Positions 53,331 to 61,216 of a stretch of DNA of 64,000 nucleotides are shown here, piece by piece (the stretch's first letter is position 1; each line of letters starts with the position of its first letter). Made by a program: the position numbers and the translations under genes. The notes beneath the pieces were generated by a model. It did no database searches. It saw only the letters and a list, made by a program, of their open reading frames with translations, and was not told where the DNA came from. Source of the DNA: Hydrogenophaga intermedia (lineage in GTDB: Bacteria > Pseudomonadota > Gammaproteobacteria > Burkholderiales > Burkholderiaceae_C); assembly GCF_000723405.1 (NCBI RefSeq), contig NZ_CCAE010000004.1:1-64000 (forward strand), in the 5' to 3' direction.

Positions 53331-54845
53331 ATGACAGCACCACCCTCTGGCACACCCCCTGACGATCCAAAGCTGCTCAAGACAGGCGTTGGCGGCCTGG
53401 ACGAGATTCTCGGCGGCGGCCTTCTGCCGGACCGGCTGTATCTGGTGGAGGGCACGCCCGGCGCGGGCAAGACCACCATTGCCCTGCAGTTCCTGATGGC
53501 GGGTGCCCGTCTGGGTGAGCCGGTGATGTACGTGACCTTGTCGGAGACGCTGGAGGAGGTGGCGGGGGTGGCGGCCTCCCACGGTTGGGACCTGTCGGGC
53601 GTGGCCCTGCGGGAGATGCTGCCCTCGCAACAGGCGCTTCAGCCGGAGGAGCAGTACACGGTGTTCCATCCCTCGGAGGTGGAGTTGGGCGAGACCACCG
53701 TTCGCCTGTTGAAAGAGGTCGAGCAGGTCAATCCGCGGCGCGTCGTCTTCGACTCCCTGTCGGAGCTGCGTTTGCTGGCGGGCAGTTCGCTACGGTACCG
53801 GCGCCAGATCCTGGCCTTGAAGCAGTTCTTCGCCGGCCGCCATTGCACGGTCCTCCTGCTCGACGACATGACCGCGATGGAGCACGACCTGCAGGTGCAG
53901 AGCATTGCGCATGCGGTGCTGCGGCTGGAGCAGCTCAATCCGCACTACGGCACGGCGCGCCGCCGCCTGATCGTGCTGAAGTACCGCGGCCAGGCGTATC
54001 GCGGAGGCTTTCACGATTACAAGATCCGGCGAGGCGGGCTGGTGGTCTTCCCGCGTCTGGTCGCCGCGGAGCACGCGCGCCACCAGACGCTGCCCCGGCT
54101 GTCCAGCGGGGTAGATGCCCTGGATGCGTTGCTGGGCGGGGGCATGGAGCGCGGCACCAGCACGCTGCTGCTGGGGGCGCCTGGCACTGGCAAGTCCACG
54201 GTGGCGGTGCAGTTCGCCCTGGCGGCGGCGCGTCGGGGGGAAACCTCGGCCCTGTTCGCTTTCGACGAGAGCCTGTCGACCCTGCGCACGCGCTGTGCCG
54301 GCATGGGCATGGACCTGGAGCCGCACCTTGCTGACGGCAAGGTGCGGCTTCGCCAGGTGGACACCGCCGAGCTGTCCCCGGGCGAGTTCGTGGCCTGCAT
54401 CCGGGAGGCGGTGGTCGAGTTCGGGGCCCGGGTGATCGTTATCGACAGCCTCAATGGCTACCTCAACGCGATGCCGGACGAGAAGTTCCTCATCGCCCAG
54501 TTGCACGAGTTGTTGACCTACCTGGGCCAGGCCGGCGTGGTCACCTTGCTGGTGGGGGCCGAGCATGGCCTGATCGGCACGCAGATGCAGACGCCCGTGG
54601 ACGCCAGCTACCTGGCGGACGCTGTGGTCCTGCTGCGCTACTACGAAACGGACGGCGAGGTGCGCCAGGCGATCTCGGTGATGAAAAAGCGTGGTGGCCG
54701 CCACGAGCGCAGCATCCGGGGTTTCGAGATGACCTCGCAGGGCCTGGTGGTCGGCGAGCCGCTCAAGCGGTTTCGCGGCATCCTCACCGGTGTGCCCACC
54801 CCTTCGCCGGACCTGGCGTCGCCGCCAGGTCTGCTCGCCCGGTGA
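53331..54845 (+). CDS. KaiC-like two-domain RecA-fold ATPase
   Basis: A 504-residue protein with two KaiC-type P-loop domains. Domain 1 has GLDEILGGGLLPDRLYLVEG and Walker A GTPGAGKTT (residues 41-49). Domain 2 has GVDALDALLGGGMERGTSTL and Walker A GAPGTGKST (near 282-290), with Walker B VIVIDSLNG. No KaiA/KaiB is nearby. KaiC homologues outside cyanobacteria act as signalling ATPases. The stop overlaps the GTG start of a hybrid histidine kinase, so the two products probably work together. The ATG at 53331 follows a GAAAGG ribosome site. Confidence 0.9.
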   Translation: MTAPPSGTPPDDPKLLKTGVGGLDEILGGGLLPDRLYLVEGTPGAGKTTIALQFLMAGARLGEPVMYVTLSETLEEVAGVAASHGWDLSGVALREMLPSQQALQPEEQYTVFHPSEVELGETTVRLLKEVEQVNPRRVVFDSLSELRLLAGSSLRYRRQILALKQFFAGRHCTVLLLDDMTAMEHDLQVQSIAHAVLRLEQLNPHYGTARRRLIVLKYRGQAYRGGFHDYKIRRGGLVVFPRLVAAEHARHQTLPRLSSGVDALDALLGGGMERGTSTLLLGAPGTGKSTVAVQFALAAARRGETSALFAFDESLSTLRTRCAGMGMDLEPHLADGKVRLRQVDTAELSPGEFVACIREAVVEFGARVIVIDSLNGYLNAMPDEKFLIAQLHELLTYLGQAGVVTLLVGAEHGLIGTQMQTPVDASYLADAVVLLRYYETDGEVRQAISVMKKRGGRHERSIRGFEMTSQGLVVGEPLKRFRGILTGVPTPSPDLASPPGLLAR

Positions 54846-56389
54846 CCGCGTCCGATGCATCGCCCATCGAACGGCGCGTCCTGCTGCGCATGGTCACGGC
54901 GCGCGATGGCGCGATGGCCGTGCGGGTGCTGGCGCAGTCCGGCGTCTGCGCCGAGGCCTGCCGCGACGCGGCGCAGATCGCCACGCTCTTGCGTGAGGGG
55001 GCCGGCGCCCTGCTGATCGCGGAGGAGGTGCTCAGCGACGAAGGCTTCGCGGGTGTGAAACAGCAGTTGCTGGCGCAGGAGCCCTGGTCGGACCTGCCGG
55101 TGCTGGTGCTCGCGCGCGCCGGGGTCGATTCCCTCCCGATCACCGACGCCCTGCAGGAACTGGCCAATCTGACGGTGCTCGAGCGGCCGATGCGCGTGTC
55201 CTCGCTGGTGAGCGCGACGCGCAGCGCGCTGGCCGCTCGGCGGCGCCAATACCAACTGCGCGGCACGCTCCTGGGGCTGCAGGAGGCGGACAAACGCAAG
55301 ACGGAATTTCTGGCCACCCTGGCCCACGAGTTGCGCAACCCCCTGGCGCCCTTGCGCACCGGTCTTGAACTGCTGGCCAAGCGCAACCGGGACACCGAGG
55401 AGGACTGGATCCATGCCCTGATGAGCCGCCAGGTCAGCCACATGGTGCGGCTGATCGACGACCTCATGGAGGTGTCGCGCATCACGCGCGGCAAGATCGA
55501 GTTGCAGTTTGCGCCGGTGGCGATGCAGGACGTGCTGCGGCACGCGGTCGAACTGAGCCTGCCCTTGATCGACGCGCATGCCCACCACCTCACGATGGAC
55601 ATTCCGGACGAGCGCGTGGTGGTGCATGGCGACTCGGTCCGGTTGACGCAGGTGTTTTCCAACCTGCTCAACAACGCCGCCAAGTACACGCCGCGCGGGG
55701 GGGAGTTGGCGCTGTCCCTGCAGCACGCCGACGCGCAGGCCCGCGTGACGGTGTCGGACAACGGGCCTGGCATTCCCCCGGACATGCGGGAGGCCGTGTT
55801 CGACCTCTTCGTGCAGGTAAACGACGCCTCCCGTGCGGCGCAGGGCGGCCTGGGCATCGGCCTGACGCTGGTCCGCAGTCTGGTGGAGTTGCACGGCGGC
55901 ACGGTGAAGGCCGACAGTGCGGGCGGGACCGGTGGCACGCGGATGGTCGTGCGCCTGCCCTGGGCGGGGACGTTGGCGTCGGAAGCGACATCACCGGTGG
56001 CGGGGGAAGCGCTGAGGTGCGCGGGTGGTCGCCAGCGCGTGCTGGTGGTGGACGACAACGCCGATGCCGCCGACACACTGGCGGCCTTGTTGCAGACCCT
56101 GGGCGTCGCCGCGACGGTGGCCTACAGCGGTGCCGGGGCGCTGCAGGCGATTGAGGAACGCCCGCCTACGCTGGCGCTGCTGGACATTGGCATGCCCGGC
56201 ATGGACGGCTTCGCGCTCGCCGAGCGCATTCGCGGCAACCCCGCCTGGTCGCCGGTGACGCTGGTGGCCCTGACCGGCTGGGCCCAGAAGACCGACCGGG
56301 AACGGACCGCGGCGGCTCGATTCGACCACCACCTGGTGAAGCCGGTGGACCTGGGCGAGCTCATCCGCATCCTGAATGAGCTGCCCTGA
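54842..56389 (+). CDS. Hybrid histidine kinase with two receiver-like domains
   Basis: A 515-residue cytosolic sensor kinase without membrane segments. An N-terminal receiver-like domain (about 10-130) precedes a coiled linker, the HisKA box [19 protein letters not shown] with His162, an HATPase domain ([37 protein letters not shown]) and a C-terminal receiver with Asp448 ([13 protein letters not shown]). No output DNA-binding domain is present. The GTG start overlaps the KaiC-like stop; KaiC-kinase coupling resembles signalling modules that use KaiC proteins to control a kinase. Confidence 0.92.
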   Translation: MTASDASPIERRVLLRMVTARDGAMAVRVLAQSGVCAEACRDAAQIATLLREGAGALLIAEEVLSDEGFAGVKQQLLAQEPWSDLPVLVLARAGVDSLPITDALQELANLTVLERPMRVSSLVSATRSALAARRRQYQLRGTLLGLQEADKRKTEFLATLAHELRNPLAPLRTGLELLAKRNRDTEEDWIHALMSRQVSHMVRLIDDLMEVSRITRGKIELQFAPVAMQDVLRHAVELSLPLIDAHAHHLTMDIPDERVVVHGDSVRLTQVFSNLLNNAAKYTPRGGELALSLQHADAQARVTVSDNGPGIPPDMREAVFDLFVQVNDASRAAQGGLGIGLTLVRSLVELHGGTVKADSAGGTGGTRMVVRLPWAGTLASEATSPVAGEALRCAGGRQRVLVVDDNADAADTLAALLQTLGVAATVAYSGAGALQAIEERPPTLALLDIGMPGMDGFALAERIRGNPAWSPVTLVALTGWAQKTDRERTAAARFDHHLVKPVDLGELIRILNELP

Positions 56390-56503
56390 GCGGTGCAGGG
56401 GCGCGGCCTTGCTGCGGCCGTGAGGGACGCAGAAGCGCACTTTGTGGGACAATCCGCGCTCTTCTGTCAGTCCACGAGCAAGAGCGAGAAAGGCAAGTCG
56501 GTT

Positions 56504-56545
56504 ATGACACCGCGAACTCAGGAGTTTTTCTCCGTGGCCCCTTGA
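56504..56545 (+). CDS. Possible 13-residue leader peptide of thrS
   Basis: ATG ACA CCG CGA ACT starts a short frame reading [13 protein letters not shown] that stops with TGA at 56543-56545, inside the second hairpin of the leader structure. A GAAAGG lies about 12 bases upstream. Thr codons are at positions 2 and 5. Its role would be ribosome-based control of thrS. There is no expression evidence. Confidence 0.4.
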   Translation: MTPRTQEFFSVAP

Positions 56546-56620
56546 GGCCAGCAGTTCGCGCCTGCCCGAATCCTTTTCCTCTCCCCACGAAAGCGCGGCC
56601 CCTGCCGCGCTTTTTTGTTT
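56504..56620 (+). promoter_or_regulatory. Structured thrS leader RNA with attenuator-like terminator
   Basis: CGCGAACT (56511-56518) pairs perfectly with AGTTCGCG (56553-56560) around two hairpins, GGAG-ttttt-CTCC (56521-56533) and TGGCC-cctTGA-GGCCA (56535-56550), forming a three-way junction. AAGCGCGGC (56591-56599) pairs with GCCGCGCTT (56604-56612) and is followed by a T-run, a terminator 15 bases before the thrS ATG. Placement directly before the gene suggests attenuation. Bases 56390-56503 hold no other recognised feature except the likely promoter. Confidence 0.75.
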
Positions 56621-56634
56621 TCCGGATACGCAAC

Positions 56635-58542
56635 ATGCCCCAGATCACGCTCCCCGACGGTTCGCAACGCAGCTTTCCCGCGCCGGTGACGGTGGCCGAC
56701 GTCGCCGCCTCCATCGGCGCCGGCCTGGCCAAGGCCGCGCTGGGCGGCAAGGTGGACGGCAAGCTGGTCGACACCAGCTTCACCATCGACCACGACGCCT
56801 CGCTGGCCATCGTGACGGCCAAGGACGCCGACGGCCTGGAGATGATCCGCCACTCCACGGCCCATTTGCTGGCCTATGCGGTCAAGGAGCTCTACCCCGA
56901 CGCGCAAGTGACCATCGGCCCGGTGATCGAGAACGGCTTCTACTACGACTTCTCGTACAAGCGCCCCTTCACGCCGGACGACCTGGCCGCCATCGAAAAA
57001 CGCATGACCGAACTCGCCAACAAGGACGAGAAGGTCGAGCGCCGCGTGCTGCCGCGCGACGAGGCCGTGGCCCATTTCAAGGCCATGGGAGAACACTACA
57101 AGGCCGAGATCATCGCCAGCATCCCGTCCAACGAGGACGTGAGCCTCTACCGCGAAGGCGGCTTCGAGGACCTGTGCCGCGGCCCGCACGTGCCCAGCAC
57201 GGGCAAGCTCAAGCACTTCAAGCTCATGAAGCTGGCCGGCGCCTACTGGCGCGGCGATCACCGCAACGAGATGCTGCAGCGCATCTATGGCACGGCCTGG
57301 GCCAGCAAGGAAGAACTGCAGCAGTACCTGACCATGCTGGAAGAGGCCGAGAAGCGCGACCACCGCAAGCTCGGCCGCGAGCTGGACCTGTTCCACCTGG
57401 ACGAGCACAGCCCCGGCACGGTGTTCTGGCACCCCAAGGGCTGGACGCTGTGGCAGGAGGTAGAGCAGTACATGCGCCGCGTCTACCGCGACAACGGCTA
57501 CCTGGAGGTCAAAGGCCCGCAGATCCTGGACAAGGCGCTGTGGGAGAAGACGGGCCACTGGGACAAGTACCGCGACAACATGTTCACCACGGAATCGGAA
57601 AAGCGCGACTACGCACTCAAGCCGATGAACTGCCCTGGCCACATCCTCATCTTCAAGCAGGGCATCAAGAGCTACCGTGACCTGCCGCTGCGCTACGGCG
57701 AGTTCGGCCAGTGCCACCGCAACGAGCCCACGGGCGGGCTGCACGGGATCATGCGCGTGCGCGCCTTCACCCAGGACGACGGGCACATCTTCTGCACCGA
57801 GGACATGATCCTCGACGAGTGCGTGGCCTACACCAGCCTGCTGCAGAAGGTCTACAAGGACTTCGGCTTCGAGCACATCATCTACAAGGTGGCCACGCGC
57901 CCGGCCGCGCGCATCGGCACCGATGAGAGCTGGGACAAAGCCGAGCACGCGCTCATGGAGAGCCTGCGCCGCTCGGGCTGCGAGTTCGAGATCGCCCCCG
58001 GCGATGGCGCCTTCTACGGCCCCAAGATCGAGTACACGCTCAAGGACGCCATCGGGCGCCAGTGGCAGTGCGGCACCATGCAGGTCGATTTCTCCATGCC
58101 GGAGCGCCTGGATGCCGAGTACGTGGCCGAGGACGGCTCGCGCCAGCGGCCGGTGATGCTGCACCGCGCCATCGTGGGCAGCCTGGAGCGTTTCATCGGC
58201 ATCCTGATCGAGCAGCACGCTGGCGCGCTGCCCGCCTGGCTGGCCCCGCAGCAGGTGGCGGTGCTCAACATCACCGATGCCCAGGCCGATTACTGTCGGG
58301 AAATCGCGAAATCAATGAAGAATCAAGGGCTTAGGGTCGAAACGGATCTGCGCAACGAGAAAATAACGTATAAAATACGGGAGCACGCGTTGCAAAAGCT
58401 GCCTTTCATTGCCGTTGTGGGCGACAAGGAAAAGGCCGCTGGTGCGGTGGCGGTGCGGGCCCGGGGCAACAAGGACCTGGGTGTCATGTCGCTGGAGGAC
58501 TTCTCCCATCTGGTCGCGACATCGGTTTCATCCAAGGCGTGA
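56635..58542 (+). CDS. thrS: Threonine-tRNA ligase
   Basis: A 635-residue class II synthetase. N-terminal TGS domain ([20 protein letters not shown]), editing domain with [15 protein letters not shown], and catalytic core with [13 protein letters not shown] (zinc Cys), [19 protein letters not shown], and [20 protein letters not shown]-terminal anticodon-binding domain ends the protein. The ATG at 56635 starts just after the leader terminator. infC follows in the conserved thrS-infC-rpmI-rplT order. Confidence 0.97.
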   Translation: MPQITLPDGSQRSFPAPVTVADVAASIGAGLAKAALGGKVDGKLVDTSFTIDHDASLAIVTAKDADGLEMIRHSTAHLLAYAVKELYPDAQVTIGPVIENGFYYDFSYKRPFTPDDLAAIEKRMTELANKDEKVERRVLPRDEAVAHFKAMGEHYKAEIIASIPSNEDVSLYREGGFEDLCRGPHVPSTGKLKHFKLMKLAGAYWRGDHRNEMLQRIYGTAWASKEELQQYLTMLEEAEKRDHRKLGRELDLFHLDEHSPGTVFWHPKGWTLWQEVEQYMRRVYRDNGYLEVKGPQILDKALWEKTGHWDKYRDNMFTTESEKRDYALKPMNCPGHILIFKQGIKSYRDLPLRYGEFGQCHRNEPTGGLHGIMRVRAFTQDDGHIFCTEDMILDECVAYTSLLQKVYKDFGFEHIIYKVATRPAARIGTDESWDKAEHALMESLRRSGCEFEIAPGDGAFYGPKIEYTLKDAIGRQWQCGTMQVDFSMPERLDAEYVAEDGSRQRPVMLHRAIVGSLERFIGILIEQHAGALPAWLAPQQVAVLNITDAQADYCREIAKSMKNQGLRVETDLRNEKITYKIREHALQKLPFIAVVGDKEKAAGAVAVRARGNKDLGVMSLEDFSHLVATSVSSKA

Positions 58543-58606
58543 ACGCCCTCGGGCTTTGCCCGGTGAAGCTGCCGCACTTCCCCGCGTCCATGGCGTGTGC
58601 AGCCCG

Positions 58607-58626
58607 GCGGCCGAAAGGCCGCTTTT
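58607..58626 (+). terminator. Terminator-like hairpin between thrS and infC
   Basis: GCGGCC-GAAA-GGCCGC (58607-58622) with a GNRA loop is followed by TTTT. It lies 32 bases before the infC start and could attenuate rather than end the transcript. Confidence 0.7.
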
Positions 58627-58657
58627 GATTCACTGACCCATCTCAAGGAAACGCACC

Positions 58658-59266
58658 ATCGCTACCAACTTTCGCGACCGCCGCCAGCGTGAAGAACGCG
58701 CGCACCGCCTGAACCGGGAAATCATGGCCCCCGAGGTTCGCCTCAACGGCCCGAACAACGAGCCCCTGGGCATCGTCAGCTTGCAGGAAGCCCTTCGAAT
58801 GGCTGGCGAGCTCGACGTCGATCTCGTGGAGATCGCCGCCACCGCAGTTCCGCCGGTGTGCCGCCTGATGGATTACGGCAAGTTCAAGTACCAGGAACAG
58901 AAGAAGGCGGCCGAAGCGAAAGCCAAGCAGACGGTCATCGAGATCAAGGAAGTCAAGTTCCGTCCCGGTACCGACGACGGCGACTACAACATCAAGATGC
59001 GCAACATCCGCCGGTTCCTGGACGACGGCGACAAGTGCAAGATCACGCTGCGCTTCCGTGGCCGCGAGATCACGCACCAGGAACTGGGTCTGGCCTTGTT
59101 GAACCGCATCCGCGACGAGTTGGGCGACCTGATCGTGGTGGAGCAGTTTCCCAAGCTGGAAGGGCGCCAGATGATCATGATGATCGCGCCCAGCCGCAAG
59201 AAGGTGGCGGCGGCGAAACCCACGGCCGAGGCGGCAACGCCGGCGGCCAGCCCTTCGGCGGCTTGA
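58658..59266 (+). CDS. infC: Translation initiation factor IF-3 (ATC start)
   Basis: A 202-residue IF-3. The N-domain opens with [21 protein letters not shown] after an ATC start codon at 58658, preceded by AAGGAA at 58645-58650. The next conventional start (ATG at 58724) would remove the conserved N-terminal tail. Rare start codons are known for infC and allow IF-3 to repress its own translation. The C-domain carries [19 protein letters not shown]. It prevents premature subunit joining. Confidence 0.94.
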   Translation: MATNFRDRRQREERAHRLNREIMAPEVRLNGPNNEPLGIVSLQEALRMAGELDVDLVEIAATAVPPVCRLMDYGKFKYQEQKKAAEAKAKQTVIEIKEVKFRPGTDDGDYNIKMRNIRRFLDDGDKCKITLRFRGREITHQELGLALLNRIRDELGDLIVVEQFPKLEGRQMIMMIAPSRKKVAAAKPTAEAATPAASPSAA

Positions 59267-59458
59267 GTCGCTGGCGGCAGACGGATTTGAGGGATTGAGC
59301 GGGCAGGGTTGGTCCCCTGCCGGTTCGAGGCACAGGCCGCAAGGCCGGTGCCGAAAAGAAGGTCTGAGAAGGCCTTCTCAAAAGTGGCTCGGGGCCCATC
59401 AAGACCGTGACCGGCTGTCACGGCGCCTCACGAGCACAAATCAAAAAGGAGCATTCCA
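59267..59458 (+). promoter_or_regulatory. Structured leader upstream of rpmI-rplT
   Basis: The 192-base gap between infC and rpmI is rich in perfect inverted repeats: GGCAGGG/CCCTGCC (59302-59308 with 59315-59321), the palindrome GAGAAGGCCTTCTC (59366-59379), and CCGTGAC-cggct-GTCACGG (59405-59423). In other bacteria ribosomal protein L20 represses this operon through such a leader; L20 control here is inference. AAGGAG precedes the rpmI ATG. Confidence 0.6.
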
Positions 59459-59662
59459 ATGCCCAAAATGAAGACCAAGAGCAGCGCGAAGAAGCGTTTT
59501 CGCGTTCGTCCCGGTGGCACCGTCAAGCGCGGTCAAGCCTTCAAGCGTCACATCCTGACCAAGAAGACCACCAAGAACAAGCGCCACCTGCGTGGAGCCG
59601 TCAACGTTCATGAGACCAACATGGGTCACATGGCGCAGATGCTGCCGTTCGCTGGCCTGTAA
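59459..59662 (+). CDS. rpmI: 50S ribosomal protein bL35
   Basis: A 67-residue, highly basic ribosomal protein of the large subunit. [20 protein letters not shown] is the L35 signature. It is the third gene of the conserved operon, followed 24 bases later by rplT. Confidence 0.98.
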   Translation: MPKMKTKSSAKKRFRVRPGGTVKRGQAFKRHILTKKTTKNKRHLRGAVNVHETNMGHMAQMLPFAGL

Positions 59663-59686
59663 TCAAGACGAACAAGGAGAAGCACT

Positions 59687-60049
59687 ATGCCTCGCGTCAA
59701 ACGTGGTGTCACGGCTCGCGCCCGCCATAAAAAAGTCCTGGCCCTGGCCAAAGGTTTCCGCGGCCGTCGCGGCAACGTCTTCCGCATCGCCAAACAGGCG
59801 GTGATGAAGGCGGGCCAGTACGCCTACCGCGATCGCCGCACCAAGAAACGTGTGTTCCGCCAGTTGTGGATCGCGCGTATCAACGCCGGTGCACGCGCCT
59901 GCGGCCTGACGTACAGCCAGTTCGCCAACGGTCTGAAGAAGGCCCAGATCGAGATCGACCGCAAGGTCCTCGCCGACCTGGCCGTCAACGACCCGGCGGC
60001 TTTTGGCAGCATCGTGGAGCAGGTCAAAGCCAAGCTGGCCACCGCTTGA
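59687..60049 (+). CDS. rplT: 50S ribosomal protein bL20
   Basis: A 120-residue basic ribosomal protein needed early in 50S assembly. [36 protein letters not shown] and [19 protein letters not shown] are diagnostic. It may regulate rpmI-rplT by binding the upstream leader. Confidence 0.98.
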   Translation: MPRVKRGVTARARHKKVLALAKGFRGRRGNVFRIAKQAVMKAGQYAYRDRRTKKRVFRQLWIARINAGARACGLTYSQFANGLKKAQIEIDRKVLADLAVNDPAAFGSIVEQVKAKLATA

Positions 60050-60053
60050 TTCC

Positions 60054-60132
60054 CGGCAGGGCGCGTACGCGCCCGCTGCCGTTTGAAGGGGTTGAGGCTT
60101 GAGGGGTGACCCGTCGGCTTCAACCCTTTTTT
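60054..60132 (+). terminator. Hairpins and terminator between rplT and pheS, possible attenuator
   Basis: A strong hairpin CGGCAG-GGCGCG...CGCGCC-CGCTGCCG spans 60054-60081. A second stem pairs AAGGGGTTGAGGC (60086-60098) with GGCTTCAACCCTT (60116-60128) and is followed by a T-run. It ends 23 bases before the pheS ATG. The spacing suggests control of pheST by attenuation. No leader peptide with repeated Phe codons was seen. Confidence 0.75.
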
Positions 60133-60154
60133 CATTGCACCGGACACGCATCGA

Positions 60155-61207
60155 ATGAACGAGTTGGACAACCTGGTCGAGGCGGCACGCGCCGAGTTCG
60201 CGCAGGCCGCCGCGCCTGCTGATCTGGAAAACGCGAAGGCGCGCTACCTGGGCAAGGCCGGCCGCATCACCGAGCTGATGAAGGGCATGGCTGCCCTGTC
60301 GGTTGACGAGAAGAAATCCCGAGGTGCCGCGATCAACCTGGCCAAACAAGCCATCGAAGGGGCGCTGACGATGCGTCGCCAGTCGCTGGCCGACGCCGAG
60401 CTGGAGGCCCAGCTCAAGGCTGAGGCGCTGGACGTGAGCCTGCCGGGCCGTCAACGAGGCGCCGGTGGCCTGCACCCCGTAAGCCTCACGCTCGAGCGTA
60501 TCGAAGCGATCTTCGGCTCTATGGGCTTCGAGGTGGCCGAGGGTCCCGAGATCGAGTCTGACTGGTTCAACTTCACGGCTCTGAACACACCCGAGGACCA
60601 CCCGGCTCGTTCCATGCATGACACCTTCTACGTGGAAGGTGGCTCGGCCAAGGCGCCGAACCTGCTGCGCACGCACACCAGCCCCATGCAGATCCGCCAC
60701 GCAGTGCAGCACGTCAAGCACCACCGCTCGGCATTGGACGCTGGGCAGGGCATGCCCGAGATCCGCGTGATCGCGCCCGGCCGCACCTACCGCGTGGACA
60801 GCGACGCCACGCACTCGCCGATGTTCCACCAGTGCGAAGGCCTGTGGATCGGCGAGAACGTGAGCTTCAAGGACCTCAAGGTCGTCTTCACCGATTTCTG
60901 CCGCACCTTTTTCGAGAACGACGACCTGGTGCTTCGTTTCCGACCCAGCTTCTTTCCGTTCACCGAGCCCAGCGCCGAGATCGACATCCAGTTCCCCAGC
61001 GGCCCGCTGGCCGGGCGCTGGCTGGAGGTGGCGGGCTCCGGCCAGGTGCACCCGAACGTTGTGCGCAACATGGGCCTCGACCCCGAGCGCTACATCGGCT
61101 TCGCCTTCGGCATGGGGCCCGACCGCCTGACCATGCTGCGCTACGGCGTCAACGACCTACGTCTCTTCTTCGACGGTGACATCCGTTTCCTGAGTCAATT
61201 CCGATAA
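60155..61207 (+). CDS. pheS: Phenylalanine-tRNA ligase, alpha subunit
   Basis: A 350-residue class II synthetase subunit. N-terminal coiled coil (residues about 1-90) precedes the catalytic core with [21 protein letters not shown] (as [15 protein letters not shown]), [48 protein letters not shown] and [17 protein letters not shown]. It joins PheT in an alpha2-beta2 enzyme. pheT starts nine bases after its stop. Confidence 0.98.
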   Translation: MNELDNLVEAARAEFAQAAAPADLENAKARYLGKAGRITELMKGMAALSVDEKKSRGAAINLAKQAIEGALTMRRQSLADAELEAQLKAEALDVSLPGRQRGAGGLHPVSLTLERIEAIFGSMGFEVAEGPEIESDWFNFTALNTPEDHPARSMHDTFYVEGGSAKAPNLLRTHTSPMQIRHAVQHVKHHRSALDAGQGMPEIRVIAPGRTYRVDSDATHSPMFHQCEGLWIGENVSFKDLKVVFTDFCRTFFENDDLVLRFRPSFFPFTEPSAEIDIQFPSGPLAGRWLEVAGSGQVHPNVVRNMGLDPERYIGFAFGMGPDRLTMLRYGVNDLRLFFDGDIRFLSQFR

Positions 61208-61216
61208 GCCGGCACC

